Origin: Peromyscus leucopus
Taxonomy: Eukaryota > Chordata > Mammalia > Rodentia > Cricetidae
NCBI RefSeq assembly: GCF_004664715.2
Contig: NC_051073.1
Location: 62,610,379-62,674,378 of the forward strand
Direction: 5' to 3'
Length of the DNA stretch: 64,000 nucleotides
Shown one piece after another: positions 44,595-55,382 of this stretch. Below the pieces are notes generated by a model. That model had not been told where the DNA came from. It was given only the letters and a program-made list of their open reading frames with translations, and did not search any database. Numbering within the stretch: position 1 is the first letter of the stretch; every line of letters begins with the position of its first letter. The position numbers were made by a program, and so were the translations under genes.

Positions 44595-44755
44595 ATTTAA
44601 TTTTATGTGCACATTTGTCTGTGAGAGGGTTTTGGATCTCCTAGAGCTGGAGTTACAAACAGTTGTGAGCTGCCATGTGGGTGCTGGGAATTGAACCCAG
44701 GACCTCTGGAAGAGCAGCCAGTGCTCTTAACCGCTGAGCCATCTCTCCAGCCCCG
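44595..44755 (-). mobile_element. B2 SINE (left copy)
   Basis: Reverse B2, 'ttaattttatgtgcacattt' to 'agccatctctccagcccc', followed by a T run at 44757-44783. Confidence 0.94.
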
Positions 44756-44787
<32 letters not shown>

Positions 44788-44791
44788 GTTT

Positions 44792-45150
44792 TGACAGGGG
44801 CCTGCCCCGACCTGCTGAAGGGTTCTTGTCGAGAGGAGTGAGGAATGAGGAAGTATTAGATAGAAATATAGACGGAGACAACAAGAAAGACAGAGACACA
44901 GGATAGCTTTGGGGAGCCTGGGTCAACACCCAGCTGCCCCAAGTTTAATCATGATGGGCTTTTTCTACATCGGCCATGGGAGGAGCAAATGACCTCCCCG
45001 TTTCAAGGTCGAGGTATAAAATACCAATAAGTGTAGACCCTTCAAAACACCTGGTAACCATGCCCTTGACCAAATCATCCTATTGTACAGCCTGCTGAGC
45101 TTTCTGACCTTGAGTAAGGCCTTACTAGGGAGCCTCTGTGGGCCCCCACA
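44792..45150 (-). mobile_element. Solo LTR of the provirus family (left copy)
   Basis: On the minus strand it starts 'tgtgggggcccacagaggct' and ends 'ggcccctgtca'. It is clearly the same family as the LTRs at 55006-55382 and 58396-58997. Confidence 0.88.
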
Positions 45151-45318
45151 CTTTTTAAAACAGATTTTTCATTTTATTCTAGGTGTATGAATGTTTTATC
45201 TGCTTGTGTGGCTATATACCACATGTGTTCCTGGTGCCCATGGAGGAGCTGGGGTTATAAAGGTGGTGAGATACCACACAGGTGCTGAGGATTGAATCCA
45301 GGTACTCCTCAAAAACAG

Positions 45319-45887
45319 TGTTTCCAGATAAGCCCATCAGAGACCACCATACAGACTCCCTTAAAGTTGAAAAGAAAGTCTTTATTGCTGGCTGGTGACT
45401 GCACAGGAAACCTGCCCAATCATGCAGCCCCGATCCTTACAACCCTTTGTCCTTTATGCACAAAAACCACATCCTGGCCGGGCGGTGGTGTCGCATGCCT
45501 TTAATCCCAGCACACGGGAGGCAGAGCCAGGCGGATCTCTGTGAGTTCGAGGCCAGCCTGGGCTACAGAGTGAGCTCCAGGAAAGGCGCAAAGCTACGCA
45601 GAGAAACCCTGTCTCGAAAAACAAACAAACAAACAAACAAACAAAAAAAAAAAAAACCCACATCCTGACTGTCACACTTCTCTTGGCAAGACACAGAACT
45701 ACAGAATCCAGAAAGCAAGGTTGTACATTTAGGGACTCTCCTGGAACTATGGACTAGTTTGTATGGAACTTTGGAGATCTTTGTTCCTGGCTCGGCAGGT
45801 GTTGGGCCCACATGCTGGGTTTTAAGGTCAGAATGGTGCCTCTAACATGACATCAGCTGGGCTAAGTTCTGGGGGCCTGTGACAACA
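45319..45887 (-). mobile_element. LTR-like insertion inside B2 (left copy)
   Basis: The minus strand reads from 'tgttgtcacaggcccccaga' to 'cttatctggaaaca' with an AATAAA close to its 3' end (plus-strand tttatt at about 45379). It carries its own B1 at 45476-45657. I infer a solo LTR. Confidence 0.6.
45476..45657 (+). mobile_element. B1 SINE (left copy)
   Basis: 'gccgggcggtggtgtcgcat' to 'accctgtctcgaaaaac' plus (AAAC)n. The flanks repeat 'ccacatcctg' (45467-45475 region and 45658-45667). Confidence 0.95.
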
Positions 45888-46599
45888 GCAAATGCTGTTA
45901 ACCACTGAGCCGTCTCTCTAGCCCCGTGGTTTAGAACTTAAAGCACCATCATGTCTTAAATGAATAGTTATATATTCCAGGACGATACTAGACGTAGATA
46001 ACTCATGGAGACCATAGCACGCTACATAAGTTCATCTCAGAGAAGCAGAGTCTGTGTCCTGGTCCTGCGTGGTGTCTGAGTCAATGTGCCTCAGACCCTG
46101 GGGACCTTGAAACCATCTCCATGCTGACTTTTGGCAAATGCAGTCTTCTCTGCATGCCAGGCAGCTAATAACGTAGAGCAGCTTGGTTGCCCGAGGCCAA
46201 ATGCAGCTCACCCTTGGCCTTCCAGCCTTCAGCCTCTCCCAAGCTGAGCTCACCACACTCCTGGTGACCTTTCTCCTCCTTATCACACTCCCAGTTCCCA
46301 GCTTTTATGTCCAAAGAACAAATGTGGTTTGGTTTTTTCCAGCAGAACAAAATACAAAAGAAATATTAGCCTTATCTAGTGAGAAGTCTCTAATGACCTC
46401 CTGAAGGGTGAAGGTTAACGTATTTGGAACCTTTTTAGTTGACAAGAGTTACCCATACAATGGCTGAATGGGTCAAATAAAGGAATTCAAAAGGTGTGAT
46501 GGGCCAGGATTGGGGGTGACGCATCATAGGAGGAGAGGAACACTCGGCCCCGGGCACATGGTGCTAGGAAGCCTCCAGCAAAGCCCAGGCTCACACCTT

Positions 46600-46778
46600 T
46601 CAAGGCCATAAAGCTGGGTTTAACCACGAAGCCCTAAGGTTTTCAGAGTTCTTATAAATTAGATAGTGTGGGAACCCAAACAAAGCAGTTGGTGACAAAA
46701 TCCCACAGTGACAGTTCCAAATCACTAATCTAAAATCATTTGTTTTTTTGGGGGGCAGAGGGCATGGTATACAGGCTT

Positions 46779-46814
<36 letters not shown>

Positions 46815-46970
46815 GGAGACAGGGTCTCATGTACCCTAAACTGGACTCCTGATTCTCCTGCCTCCACTGGCAAGTGGTGATGTTACATACATATGCCACA
46901 TGCACAGCTTTGAATCTGTTTTTATTTGTAACAAACAAAACCAAACCTTCTCTTTACTATTTCAATAGTT
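46600..46970. other. (GTT)n run and unassigned flanks (left copy)
   Basis: (GTT)11 at 46780-46812 is followed by an old B1-like fragment ('ttggagacagggtctcatgt'). Confidence 0.7.
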
Positions 46971-46972
46971 TC

Positions 46973-46978
<6 letters not shown>

Positions 46979-47044
<66 letters not shown>

Positions 47045-47049
47045 TGTGT
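46979..47049. repeat. (CT)n-(GT)n compound microsatellite (left copy)
   Basis: (CT)24 followed by (GT)11. The right copy is at 53278-53355. Confidence 0.97.
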
Positions 47050-47207
47050 TGTGCTGTTGTGTGTGTTCGTATCACATATTATATGCAATTTTTCCTCAGC
47101 CTCCCAGATAGCTGGGATTACAGGTGTTGATATGTGCCACTATGGCAGATTTAAAGTTTTTTCTTTAAATTTGAAATTTTCATGCGCATATATCCTTTTT
47201 TTCCCTT

Positions 47208-47357
47208 TTTTGGTTTTTCAAGACAGGTTTCTCTGTGTAGTTTTGGTTCCTGTCTGGATCTCGCTCTGTAGACCAGGCTGCCTCAAACTCACAAAGATCT
47301 GCCTGGCTCTGCCTCCTGAGTGTTGGATTGAAAGTGTGCGCCACTGCAACCCAGTTC
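47208..47357 (-). mobile_element. B1 SINE (left copy)
   Basis: 'tttggtttttcaagacaggt' to 'gccactgcaacccag', with several one-base losses not seen in the right copy at 53508-53655. Confidence 0.92.
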
Positions 47358-47859
47358 CATGCATATATTCAATGAATATGATTATATTTACCTCCGTTCC
47401 TCCCTCCAGCTCCCCCATTTCCTCCTAGTATGTTTTTTCCTTCTAAATGTCTTTTTTTTTTTGATAGCCTATTAAGTCCAGTTAAGCTGCCCATATATAT
47501 CATTTAGACTGTCTCATGTAAGCCCAGGATGGCCCTGAGCTCATTATGTAGAGAATGACTTTTCTCATCCCCCTGCCTCTACCTCCCAAGTACTGGTGTA
47601 CAGAGTAACACTAGACAGTCATCTTATTTCATTATTACTCAGTTCTTTTATTATAAGCATCCAGCACAAGACATAAAACCAATATTGGAGTGGAGAAATA
47701 TAAGCTACATACAATAGTCAGGGGCTTATCATATTGGGCCCAAAAAAGTTGATGGAAATATTTTGGCTGCTCCTTTCTATTTAAGAGATTTAGGAAGCCA
47801 GAGGCCTTGCAAAATGCTATCGAGCAAGCACTACTCACCTAGACATCCCGTCATAAGCA

Positions 47860-48359
47860 NNNNNNNNNNNNNNNNNNNNNNNNNNNNNNNNNNNNNNNNN
47901 NNNNNNNNNNNNNNNNNNNNNNNNNNNNNNNNNNNNNNNNNNNNNNNNNNNNNNNNNNNNNNNNNNNNNNNNNNNNNNNNNNNNNNNNNNNNNNNNNNNN
48001 NNNNNNNNNNNNNNNNNNNNNNNNNNNNNNNNNNNNNNNNNNNNNNNNNNNNNNNNNNNNNNNNNNNNNNNNNNNNNNNNNNNNNNNNNNNNNNNNNNNN
48101 NNNNNNNNNNNNNNNNNNNNNNNNNNNNNNNNNNNNNNNNNNNNNNNNNNNNNNNNNNNNNNNNNNNNNNNNNNNNNNNNNNNNNNNNNNNNNNNNNNNN
48201 NNNNNNNNNNNNNNNNNNNNNNNNNNNNNNNNNNNNNNNNNNNNNNNNNNNNNNNNNNNNNNNNNNNNNNNNNNNNNNNNNNNNNNNNNNNNNNNNNNNN
48301 NNNNNNNNNNNNNNNNNNNNNNNNNNNNNNNNNNNNNNNNNNNNNNNNNNNNNNNNNNN
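47860..48359. other. Assembly gap, exactly 500 N
   Basis: The round size indicates a placeholder of unknown true length. Confidence 0.99.
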
Positions 48360-48553
48360 GGCCTGGCATCTTCCCACACCAGGTCAACAACTCTGCAGTC
48401 CATTGGCAGTAGCTGAATGTTATTTTCTTGGCTGTTGGGGAAGGTTGCTTTGTCCCAGAAGTCCATTGTGTGGTGGCATTTATGATAGGTTCACACAAGG
48501 CCAGAGGGTCAAGCCATCTCATATCTCACATCAGCCATAGCCTTCCATGGAAT

Positions 48554-48688
48554 TTTTTTCCTTCGAGACAGGGTTTCTCTGTGTGGTTTTGGTGCCTGTC
48601 CTGGATCTCTCTCTGTAGACCAGGCTGGCCTTGAACTCACAGAGATCCGAGTGCTGGGATTAAAGGCGTGTGCCACCACCGCCCAGCT
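48554..48688 (-). mobile_element. B1 SINE, internally shortened (right copy)
   Basis: Same internal deletion as the copy at 42130-42263. Confidence 0.93.
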
Positions 48689-48720
48689 CCGAGACAGTTT
48701 TCCAAATGCCAAAATAGATG

Positions 48721-48866
48721 TGGTGGTTTGGATGGGAATGACTCCCGTAGGTTCATAAATTTGAATATTTGGTCCCCAGGTGGAGAAACTACTTGGGAAG
48801 GATTCGAAGCTGTGACCTTGTTAGATGTGTGTCTGAGGTTTCAAAAGGCTCATGAATTAATTCTCA

Positions 48867-48902
<36 letters not shown>

Positions 48903-49034
48903 CCTGGTTGTGGATCAAGATGGGCCCTCTCAGCTGTTCCTGCTGCCAAGCCCTTGTTCTGCCATTGTGGACTCTGACCCTCTGAAACTGTAAGACCAAT
49001 TAAACACTGTCTTTTCTATCGCTGTGATAAGACA
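48721..49034 (+). mobile_element. MaLR-type LTR (right copy)
   Basis: Same LTR as 42296-42619. The internal CT run is shorter (48870-48898). Confidence 0.75.
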
Positions 49035-49089
49035 CGAAGATCAGGCAACTTATAAAAATAACTGAGATCCTAGGAGACCAGAAGGAAGC

Positions 49090-49326
49090 TGAGCATGGCA
49101 CATGCCTGTAATCTCAGCACTTGACAGGCAGAGGCTGGTCTGGGCTACACAGCAAGCTCAAAGCCAGTCTGGGTTACATGAAAACCGGCTGAGAGGGTAG
49201 GGGTGGGGAGGGAGAGAGAAAGAGGGGGGGAGGGAGGGAGGAGAGAGAGAGAAAAGAGAGACAGGGAGGAAGGGAAGGAGGAGGGGGAGAAAAAGAGAAA
49301 GGGAGGAGAGAAAAGGAAGGTAGGAG

Positions 49327-49362
<36 letters not shown>

Positions 49363-49365
49363 ATG
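49090..49365 (+). mobile_element. B1 fragment and GA tract (right copy)
   Basis: The counterpart of 42668-42940. The purine tract differs in length. Confidence 0.8.
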
Positions 49366-49828
49366 AAAATTAATGTCCGCAGGAAAACAATCCATTTGTA
49401 GTCCAGAGGGAAGCCAGAGATGACTGAATTTGTCAGACCAGGAGATATAGGGGGAATATCAAATAATTAATGATGCCAAAGGCCACTTTCTACAAAAAGA
49501 AAATTATAAAATGCTACAGGTATGGTGACATGCATAGTTAGTAAGAAATAGGTAAGATTATCCAGTGGAATGAGAAAAAGATTAACTCAGACTAGCCAGA
49601 GGATACCTAGATGAAGCCCCGATGAACGACCCAGAGAGAGGTATATTCCTTTTCTCAGGGAGTTTAGTCATTCTCTCTCTGGTCTTAGAGCATTTGGGCC
49701 CCTCTTCCTGAACTCTTTCAAAAGAGGAAAGATGGGCTCAGAATGTCAAAACCACGAATGCAATTTCTCACTCTCTGAAAACCATTCTCTGTAGCCATTA
49801 AGTAAACACGTTTTAAAAATTTTTAAAT

Positions 49829-50032
49829 GTGTTTATTTTATTTTATGTGTCTGAGTGTTTTACTAGCATGTATGTTTATGTACCACATATGTGGCTGGTG
49901 CCTCCAGAGGCCAGAAGAAGGCATTGCATCCCCTAGAACTGGAGTTATGGATGGTTGTGAGGCATTCGGTAGGTTCTGGGACTTGAACCCAGTTAAGAGC
50001 ACTCTTAACTGCTGAGTCATCTCTGCAGCCCA
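49829..50032 (-). mobile_element. B2 SINE (right copy)
   Basis: The counterpart of 43478-43682. Confidence 0.93.
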
Positions 50033-50169
50033 TGACCAAATGTGTACCACATGTGATAAAATGCCAAGACACTTAGGATGCAATCATGAGCTAGATGTCT
50101 TCTTTGTCTTCAGATTTGAGGGACAGAACAAGGAAGCCAGGTACTAAATAAGAAAACAAAAGGGGGTGG

Positions 50170-50250
50170 GGGGGTTGGGGATTTAGCTCAGTGGTAGAGT
50201 GCTTGCCTAGCAAACGCGAGGCCCTGGGTTCGGTCCTCAGCTCCAGGGGG
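50170..50250 (+). mobile_element. ID SINE (right copy)
   Basis: 'ggggttggggatttagctca' to 'gttcggtcctcagctcc'; nearly identical to the left copy. Confidence 0.95.
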
Positions 50251-50305
50251 GGAAAAAAATCTAACGAGAGGACTAGAGATATATTTCTCTCCACCATTCC
50301 AAATT

Positions 50306-50402
50306 TTCCCGCGATTCTCTGGAGGTGCTGTATAGCCACTCCTCGCTCACAGAGATCACTGCTGCTCCTGAGTGCTGGATTAAGGCGTGCGCTACTCTGC
50401 CC
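50306..50402 (-). mobile_element. Eroded B1 SINE (right copy)
   Basis: Only about 97 bases correspond to the intact 159-bp B1 of the left copy. Many scattered deletions leave pieces such as 'ctcacagagatc' and 'ctgagtgctggattaaggcg'. Confidence 0.8.
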
Positions 50403-50727
50403 TTTTCTTCTCTTACCGTCACTACGGAGGCTAAAGTGGAACTGGACACTCTTCCGCTGTGTAGAAAGTTGCTCAGTACGATGTAAATGGCCTAGAGGGT
50501 ACATACTTAATCCTTCCTTCTTTGGGGGCAGCTTGACTCCACCACAAGCAGCTTTTTATAGCACTTAGAGACATTCACATCCTGTAAACCATAGCTCATG
50601 ACCGAAACACAGTAACAGCAACCCATTCCAGCTCTTCTGGGCCATACCTTATGTTTCCATTTTTAAAAATCTTTATTTATTTATTTATTTATTTATTTAG
50701 TTAGTTAGTTAGTTAGTTAGTTTTGGT

Positions 50728-50879
50728 TTTTTGAGACAGGGTTTCTCTGTGTAGTTTTGCTGCATGTCCTGGATCTCCTCGCTCTGTAGACCAGGCTGGC
50801 CTCGAACTCACAGAGATCCGCCTGCCTCTGCCTCCTGAGTGCTGGGATTAAAGGTGTGTGCCACCACTCCCCTGCTATT
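50728..50879 (-). mobile_element. B1 SINE (right copy)
   Basis: The counterpart of 44432-44584. It is preceded by a (TTTA)n/(GTTA)n run at 50671-50722 that is longer than in the left copy. Confidence 0.94.
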
Positions 50880-50889
50880 TTTTTTTAAT

Positions 50890-51048
50890 TTAATTTTATG
50901 TGCACATTTGTCTGTGAGAGGGTGTTGGATCTCCTGGAGCTGGAGTTACAAACAGTTGTGAGCAGCCATGTGGGTGCTGGGAATTGAACCTGGGTCCTCT
51001 GGAAGAGCAGCCAGTGCTCTTAACCGCTGAGCCATCTCTCCAGACCCG
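50890..51048 (-). mobile_element. B2 SINE (right copy)
   Basis: The counterpart of 44595-44755, followed by a T run at 51051-51076. Confidence 0.94.
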
Positions 51049-51080
<32 letters not shown>

Positions 51081-51084
51081 GTTT

Positions 51085-51444
51085 TGACAGGGGCCTGCCC
51101 TGACCTGTTGAAGGGTTCTTGTCGGGAGGAGTGAGGAATGAGGAAGTATTAGATAGAAATATAGACGGAGACAACAAGAAAGACAGAGACACAGGATAGC
51201 TTGGGGGAGCCTGGGTCAAAACCCAGCTGCCCCAAGTTTAATCATGATGGGCTTTTTCTACATCGGGCCATGGGAGGAGCAAATGACCTCCCCGTTTCAA
51301 GGTCGAGGTATAAAGTACCAATAAGTGTAGACCCTTCAAAACACCTGGTAACCATGCCCTTGGCCAAATCATCCTATTATACAGCCTGCTGAGCTTTCTG
51401 ACCTTGAGTAAGGCCTTACTAGGGAGCCTCTGTGGGCCCCCACA
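51085..51444 (-). mobile_element. Solo LTR of the provirus family (right copy)
   Basis: The counterpart of 44792-45150, with the same ends. Confidence 0.88.
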
Positions 51445-51453
51445 CTTTTTAAA

Positions 51454-52218
51454 ACAGATTTTTCATTTTATTCTAGGTGTATGAATGTTTTATCTGCATG
51501 TGTGGCTATATACCACATGTGTTCCTGGTGCCCATGGAGGAGCTGGGGTTATAAAGGTGGTGAGATACCACACAGGTGCTGAGAATTGAACCCAGGTACT
51601 CCTCAAAAACAGTGTTTCCAGATAAGCCCATGAGAGACCACCATACAGACTCCCTTAAAGCTGAAAAGAAAGTCTCTATTTGCTGGCTGGAGACTGCACA
51701 GGAAACTTGCCCAATCGTGCAGCCGCAAGCCTTACAACCATTTGTCCTTTATGCACAAAAACCACATCCTGGCCGGGCGGTGGTGGCACACGCCTTTAAT
51801 CCCAGCACTCGGGAGGCAGAGCCAGGTGGATCTCTGTGAGTTCGAGGCCCGCCTGGGCAACAGAGTGAGATCCAGGAAAGGCTCAAAGCTACACAGAGAA
51901 ACCCTGTCTAAAAAAACAAACAAACAAACAAAACAAAAAACAAAAACCCCACATCCTGACTGTCACACTTCTCTTGGCAAGACACAGAACTACAGAATCC
52001 AGAAAGCAAGATTTGTACATTTAGGGACTCTCCTGGAACTATGGACTAGTTTGTATGGAACTTTGGAGATCTTTGTTCCTGGCTCGGCAGGTGTTGGGCC
52101 CACATGCTGGGTTTTAAGGTCAGAATGGTGACTCTAACATGACATCAGCTGGGCTAAGGTCTGGGGGCCTGTGACAACAGAAAATGCTCTTAACCACTGA
52201 GCCATCTCTCTAGCCCGA
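51454..52218 (-). mobile_element. B2 SINE split by an LTR-like insertion (right copy)
   Basis: The B2 parts are at 51454-51612 and 52180-52218; the LTR-like insert is 51613-52179, itself containing a B1 at 51772-51950. Confidence 0.75.
51772..51950 (+). mobile_element. B1 SINE (right copy)
   Basis: The counterpart of 45476-45657. Confidence 0.95.
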
Positions 52219-53277
52219 TGGTTTAGAACTTAAAGCACCATCATGTCTTAAATGAATAGTTATATATTCCAGGACGATACTAGATGTAGATAACTTGTAG
52301 AGACCATAGCACGCTACATGAGTTCACCTCAGAGAAGCAGAGTCTGCGTCCTGGTCCCGCGTGGTGTCTGAGCCAATGTGCCTCAGACCCTGGGGAACTT
52401 GAAACCATCTCCATGCTGACTTTTGGCAAATGCAGTCTTCTCTGCATGCCAGGCAGCTAATAATGTAGAGCAGCTTGGTTGCCCGAGGCCAAATGCAGCT
52501 CACCCTTGGCCTTCCAGTCTTCAGCCTCTCCCAAGCTGAGCTCACCACACTCCTGGTGACCTTTCTCCTCCTTATCACACTCTCAGTTCCCAACTTTTAT
52601 GTCCAAAGAACAAATAGTGGCATTGGTTTCTTCCAGCAGAACAAAATACAAAAGAAATATTAGCCTTATCTAGTGAGAAGTCTCTAATGACCTCCTGAAG
52701 GGTGAAGGTTAACGTATTTGGAACCTTTTTAGTTGACAAGAGTTACCCATACAATGGCTGATTGGGTCAAATAAAGGAATCCAGAAGGTGTGATGGGCCA
52801 GGTAGACAGAGACTGGGGGTGACGCATCATAGGAGGAGAGGAACACTCGGCCCCGGGCACATGGTGCCAGGAAGCCTCCAGCAAAGCCCAGGCTCACACC
52901 TTTCAAGGCCATAAAGCTGGGTTTAACCACGAAGCCCTAAGGTTTTCAGAGTTCTTATAAATTAGATAGTGTGGGAACCCAAACAAAGCAGTTGGTGACA
53001 AAATCCCACAGTGACAGTTCCGAATCGCTAATCTAAAATCCATTTGTTTTGTTTGGGGGGAAGGGGGCATGGTATACAGGCTTTTGTTGTTGTTGTTTTG
53101 TTGTTGTTGTTGTTTGGAGACAGGGTCTCATGTACCCTAAACTGGACTCCTGATTCTCCTGCCTCCACTGGCAAGTGGTGATGTTACATACATATGCCAC
53201 CATGCACAGCTTTGAATCTGTTTTTATTGTAACAAACAAAACCAAACCTTCTCTTTACTATTTCAATAGTTTCTAAA

Positions 53278-53345
<68 letters not shown>

Positions 53346-53355
53346 TGTGTGTGTT
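53278..53355. repeat. (CT)n-(GT)n compound microsatellite (right copy)
   Basis: (CT)25 then (GT)13; slightly longer than the left copy. Confidence 0.97.
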
Positions 53356-53507
53356 GTTGTGTCTTGTATCACTATATTATGCAATTTTTCCTCAGCCTCC
53401 CAGATAGCTGGGATTACAGGTGTGTGATATGTGCCACTATGGCAGATTTAAAGTTTTTTTCTTTAAATTTGAAATTTTCATGCATATATCCTTTTTTTTC
53501 CCTTTTT

Positions 53508-53655
53508 TGGTTTTTCAAGACAGGGTTTCTCTGTGTAGTTTTGGTTCCTGTCCTGGATCTCGCTCTGTAGACCAGGCTGGCCTCAAACTCACAAAGATCT
53601 GCCTGGCTCTGCCTCCTGAGTGTTGGGATTGAAAGTGTGCGCCACTGCAACCCAG
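53508..53655 (-). mobile_element. B1 SINE (right copy)
   Basis: The counterpart of 47208-47357 and more complete. Confidence 0.93.
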
Positions 53656-54068
53656 TTCCATGCATATATTCAATGAAATATGATTATATTTACCTCCGTT
53701 CCCTCCTCCAGCTCCCCCATTTCCTCCCTAGTATGTTTTTCCTTCTAAATTCATGTCTTTTTTTTTTTGATAGCCTATTAAGTCCAGTTAGAGCTGCCCA
53801 TATATTCATTTAGATCTTGTCTCATGTAAGCCCAGGATGGCCCTGAGCTCATTATGTAGAGAATGACTTTTCTCATCCCCCTGCCTCTACCTCCCAAGTA
53901 CTGGTGTGACAGTAACACAACATCATATTCATTTTATTATACTCAGTTCTTTTTATAAATCAGCAATCAGAGATGAAATACCATATTTTGAGAAGGTTGG
54001 ATGAAATATAAGCTTACATCTTAGTGGTGTCTTTATAATTGGGCCCTTTGAGAATATTTTTTGTCTTC

Positions 54069-54140
54069 TTTGCAGTGTTAGGGATGGAACCCAGGGCCTT
54101 GCACATGCTTGGCAAGCACTCTACTATAAGCGTTGCAGCT
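54069..54140 (-). mobile_element. ID/B4-like fragment
   Basis: 'gggatggaacccagggcctt' then 'ggcaagcactctactata', a reverse ID-type B-box and A-box. Confidence 0.6.
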
Positions 54141-54529
54141 CAGATGGAAAGGTATCCTGGCAGGTGGAAGCTAAGGAATACCCCAAAGTCACACCACACA
54201 ACAAACCTCACACAAGAGATTTATGGGGAGGGAAAAACCAGGAGGGTGGCCGCCTCTGCATGAGCAAGAAACAGCAGCAAACTGAACAGGATAGAGGGCT
54301 TATACAGAGCTTCGTGGGAACGGGGTGGGACTTTTCAGGGTGGAGCTTTCCAAGGTGGAGATGGGTGGAATTTCATGTCCAGAGCTTGGGCTTTTTGTTT
54401 GGGGCAGGGTGGGGGCATGGTCCAGCAGTTAGGGGCAGTTAGAGTATTCTGTGGGTGGAACCTGGCATTCCTCAGGGGAGGGGCCTGGCCACTCGAGTGG
54501 CTTGGGGTGCTTACAGTTTTCCTAAGCCT

Positions 54530-54820
54530 GCTGTGGTGGCACACACCTCTAGTCCTGGGAGGTTGAGGCAGGAGGATTGCTACAACTTTGAAGCCAGCCC
54601 AGGCTACACAGCAAATAATGGCTATTAATTTAAGTATTAATTAATTTAGTGTGTTTATGTGGTGGACATAAGTGCCACAGTCCACGTGTTGGGGTCAGAG
54701 GACAACCTGCTGGAATTGGCTCTTTCTTTCCACAGTACAGGTACCAGGAACCAAACTTAGCTCATCATTCTTGGCAGCAAGCTCCGTTACCCATGGAGCC
54801 CTCTCACCGGCCAGAAAGTG
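54530..54820. mobile_element. B1-like fragment (+) and B2-like fragment (-)
   Basis: 54530-54615 reads as an old plus-strand B1 ('gctgtggtggcacacacctc'). 54640-54815 reads as a reverse B2 ('ggggtcagaggacaacctgc' to 'gagccctctcaccggcc'). Confidence 0.6.
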
Positions 54821-55005
54821 CATTTGTTAATGGATAGGCGGTTAATCATTTGAACCGGATGCCCTCCACTCCAGTGGAACGTCCTCGGGTTAAGGAAGAT
54901 CTTGGCAGGAGGTCGTCCCCACAGTCGTGAGGGAGGGCCAAGAAGAGAGCAACTGTTTCAGACATGGTGAAGAAGATGTTACACAATGAACCGCCTTTTC
55001 ACCCA

Positions 55006-55382
55006 TGTGGGGGCCCACAGAGGCTCCCTCATAAGGCCTTACTCAAGGTCAGAAAGTCTGAGCTTGCTTTACCCAGCAGGACTGCATAAGGGGATGATTT
55101 GGGCAGGGGCAAGGTTAGCAGGTGTTTGGAAGGGTCTACACTTGACTGTACGTTGTGCTTTGATCTTGAAAGGGGGAGGTCTTTTGCCTCTCCCCTTGGT
55201 ATATAAAAAAAAAACCCATTAGAATAAATCTCAAGGTGGCTGGGATTTGACCCAGGGCCCTCCCAAAGCTATCCTGTGTGTCTGTCTTTCTCTCTGTCTC
55301 TGCCTATATTTCTATCCAATACTTCCTCATTCCTCTCCTCTCCTCCCAAGAACCCTTCAACAGGCTGGAGCTGGACTCGACA
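55006..55382 (+). mobile_element. 5' LTR of the provirus
   Basis: It starts 'tgtgggggcccacagaggct' and ends 'gctggactcgaca'. A TATA-like 'ggtatataaaaa' is at about 55199 and AATAAA at about 55223. The bases after the LTR (tatggtgcctgg) sit where a primer-binding site is expected, but I cannot match them convincingly to a tRNA. Confidence 0.82.

Larger units (their letters stand above)
45160..45925 (-). mobile_element. B2 SINE split by an LTR-like insertion (left copy)
   Basis: The B2 tail/body (45160-45318) ends 'cctcaaaaacag' and the B2 head resumes at 45888 with 'gcaaatgctgttaaccactg' to 'gtctctctagcccc'. Confidence 0.8.
41927..47859 (+). repeat. Duplicated interval, left copy
   Basis: Colinear with 48360-54130, sharing the same order of MaLR LTR, CT and GA tracts, B2, ID, B1, B2, LTR, split B2, GTT run and CT/GT run. 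Differences are many one-base indels plus a few larger ones: a B1 fragment at 43316-43471 is present only here, and 36 bases at 49699-49734 are present only in the other copy. It ends at the 500-N gap, with similarity becoming poor in its last 220 bases. Confidence 0.95.
48360..54130 (+). repeat. Duplicated interval, right copy
   Basis: Colinear with 41927-47859, starting at the first base after the gap. It contains the second copies of every element listed for the left copy, except the B1 fragment at 43316. Confidence 0.95.

Noticed and set aside
47763..48522. Frames of more than 180 codons across the gap
   Set aside because: They consist almost entirely of Ns.
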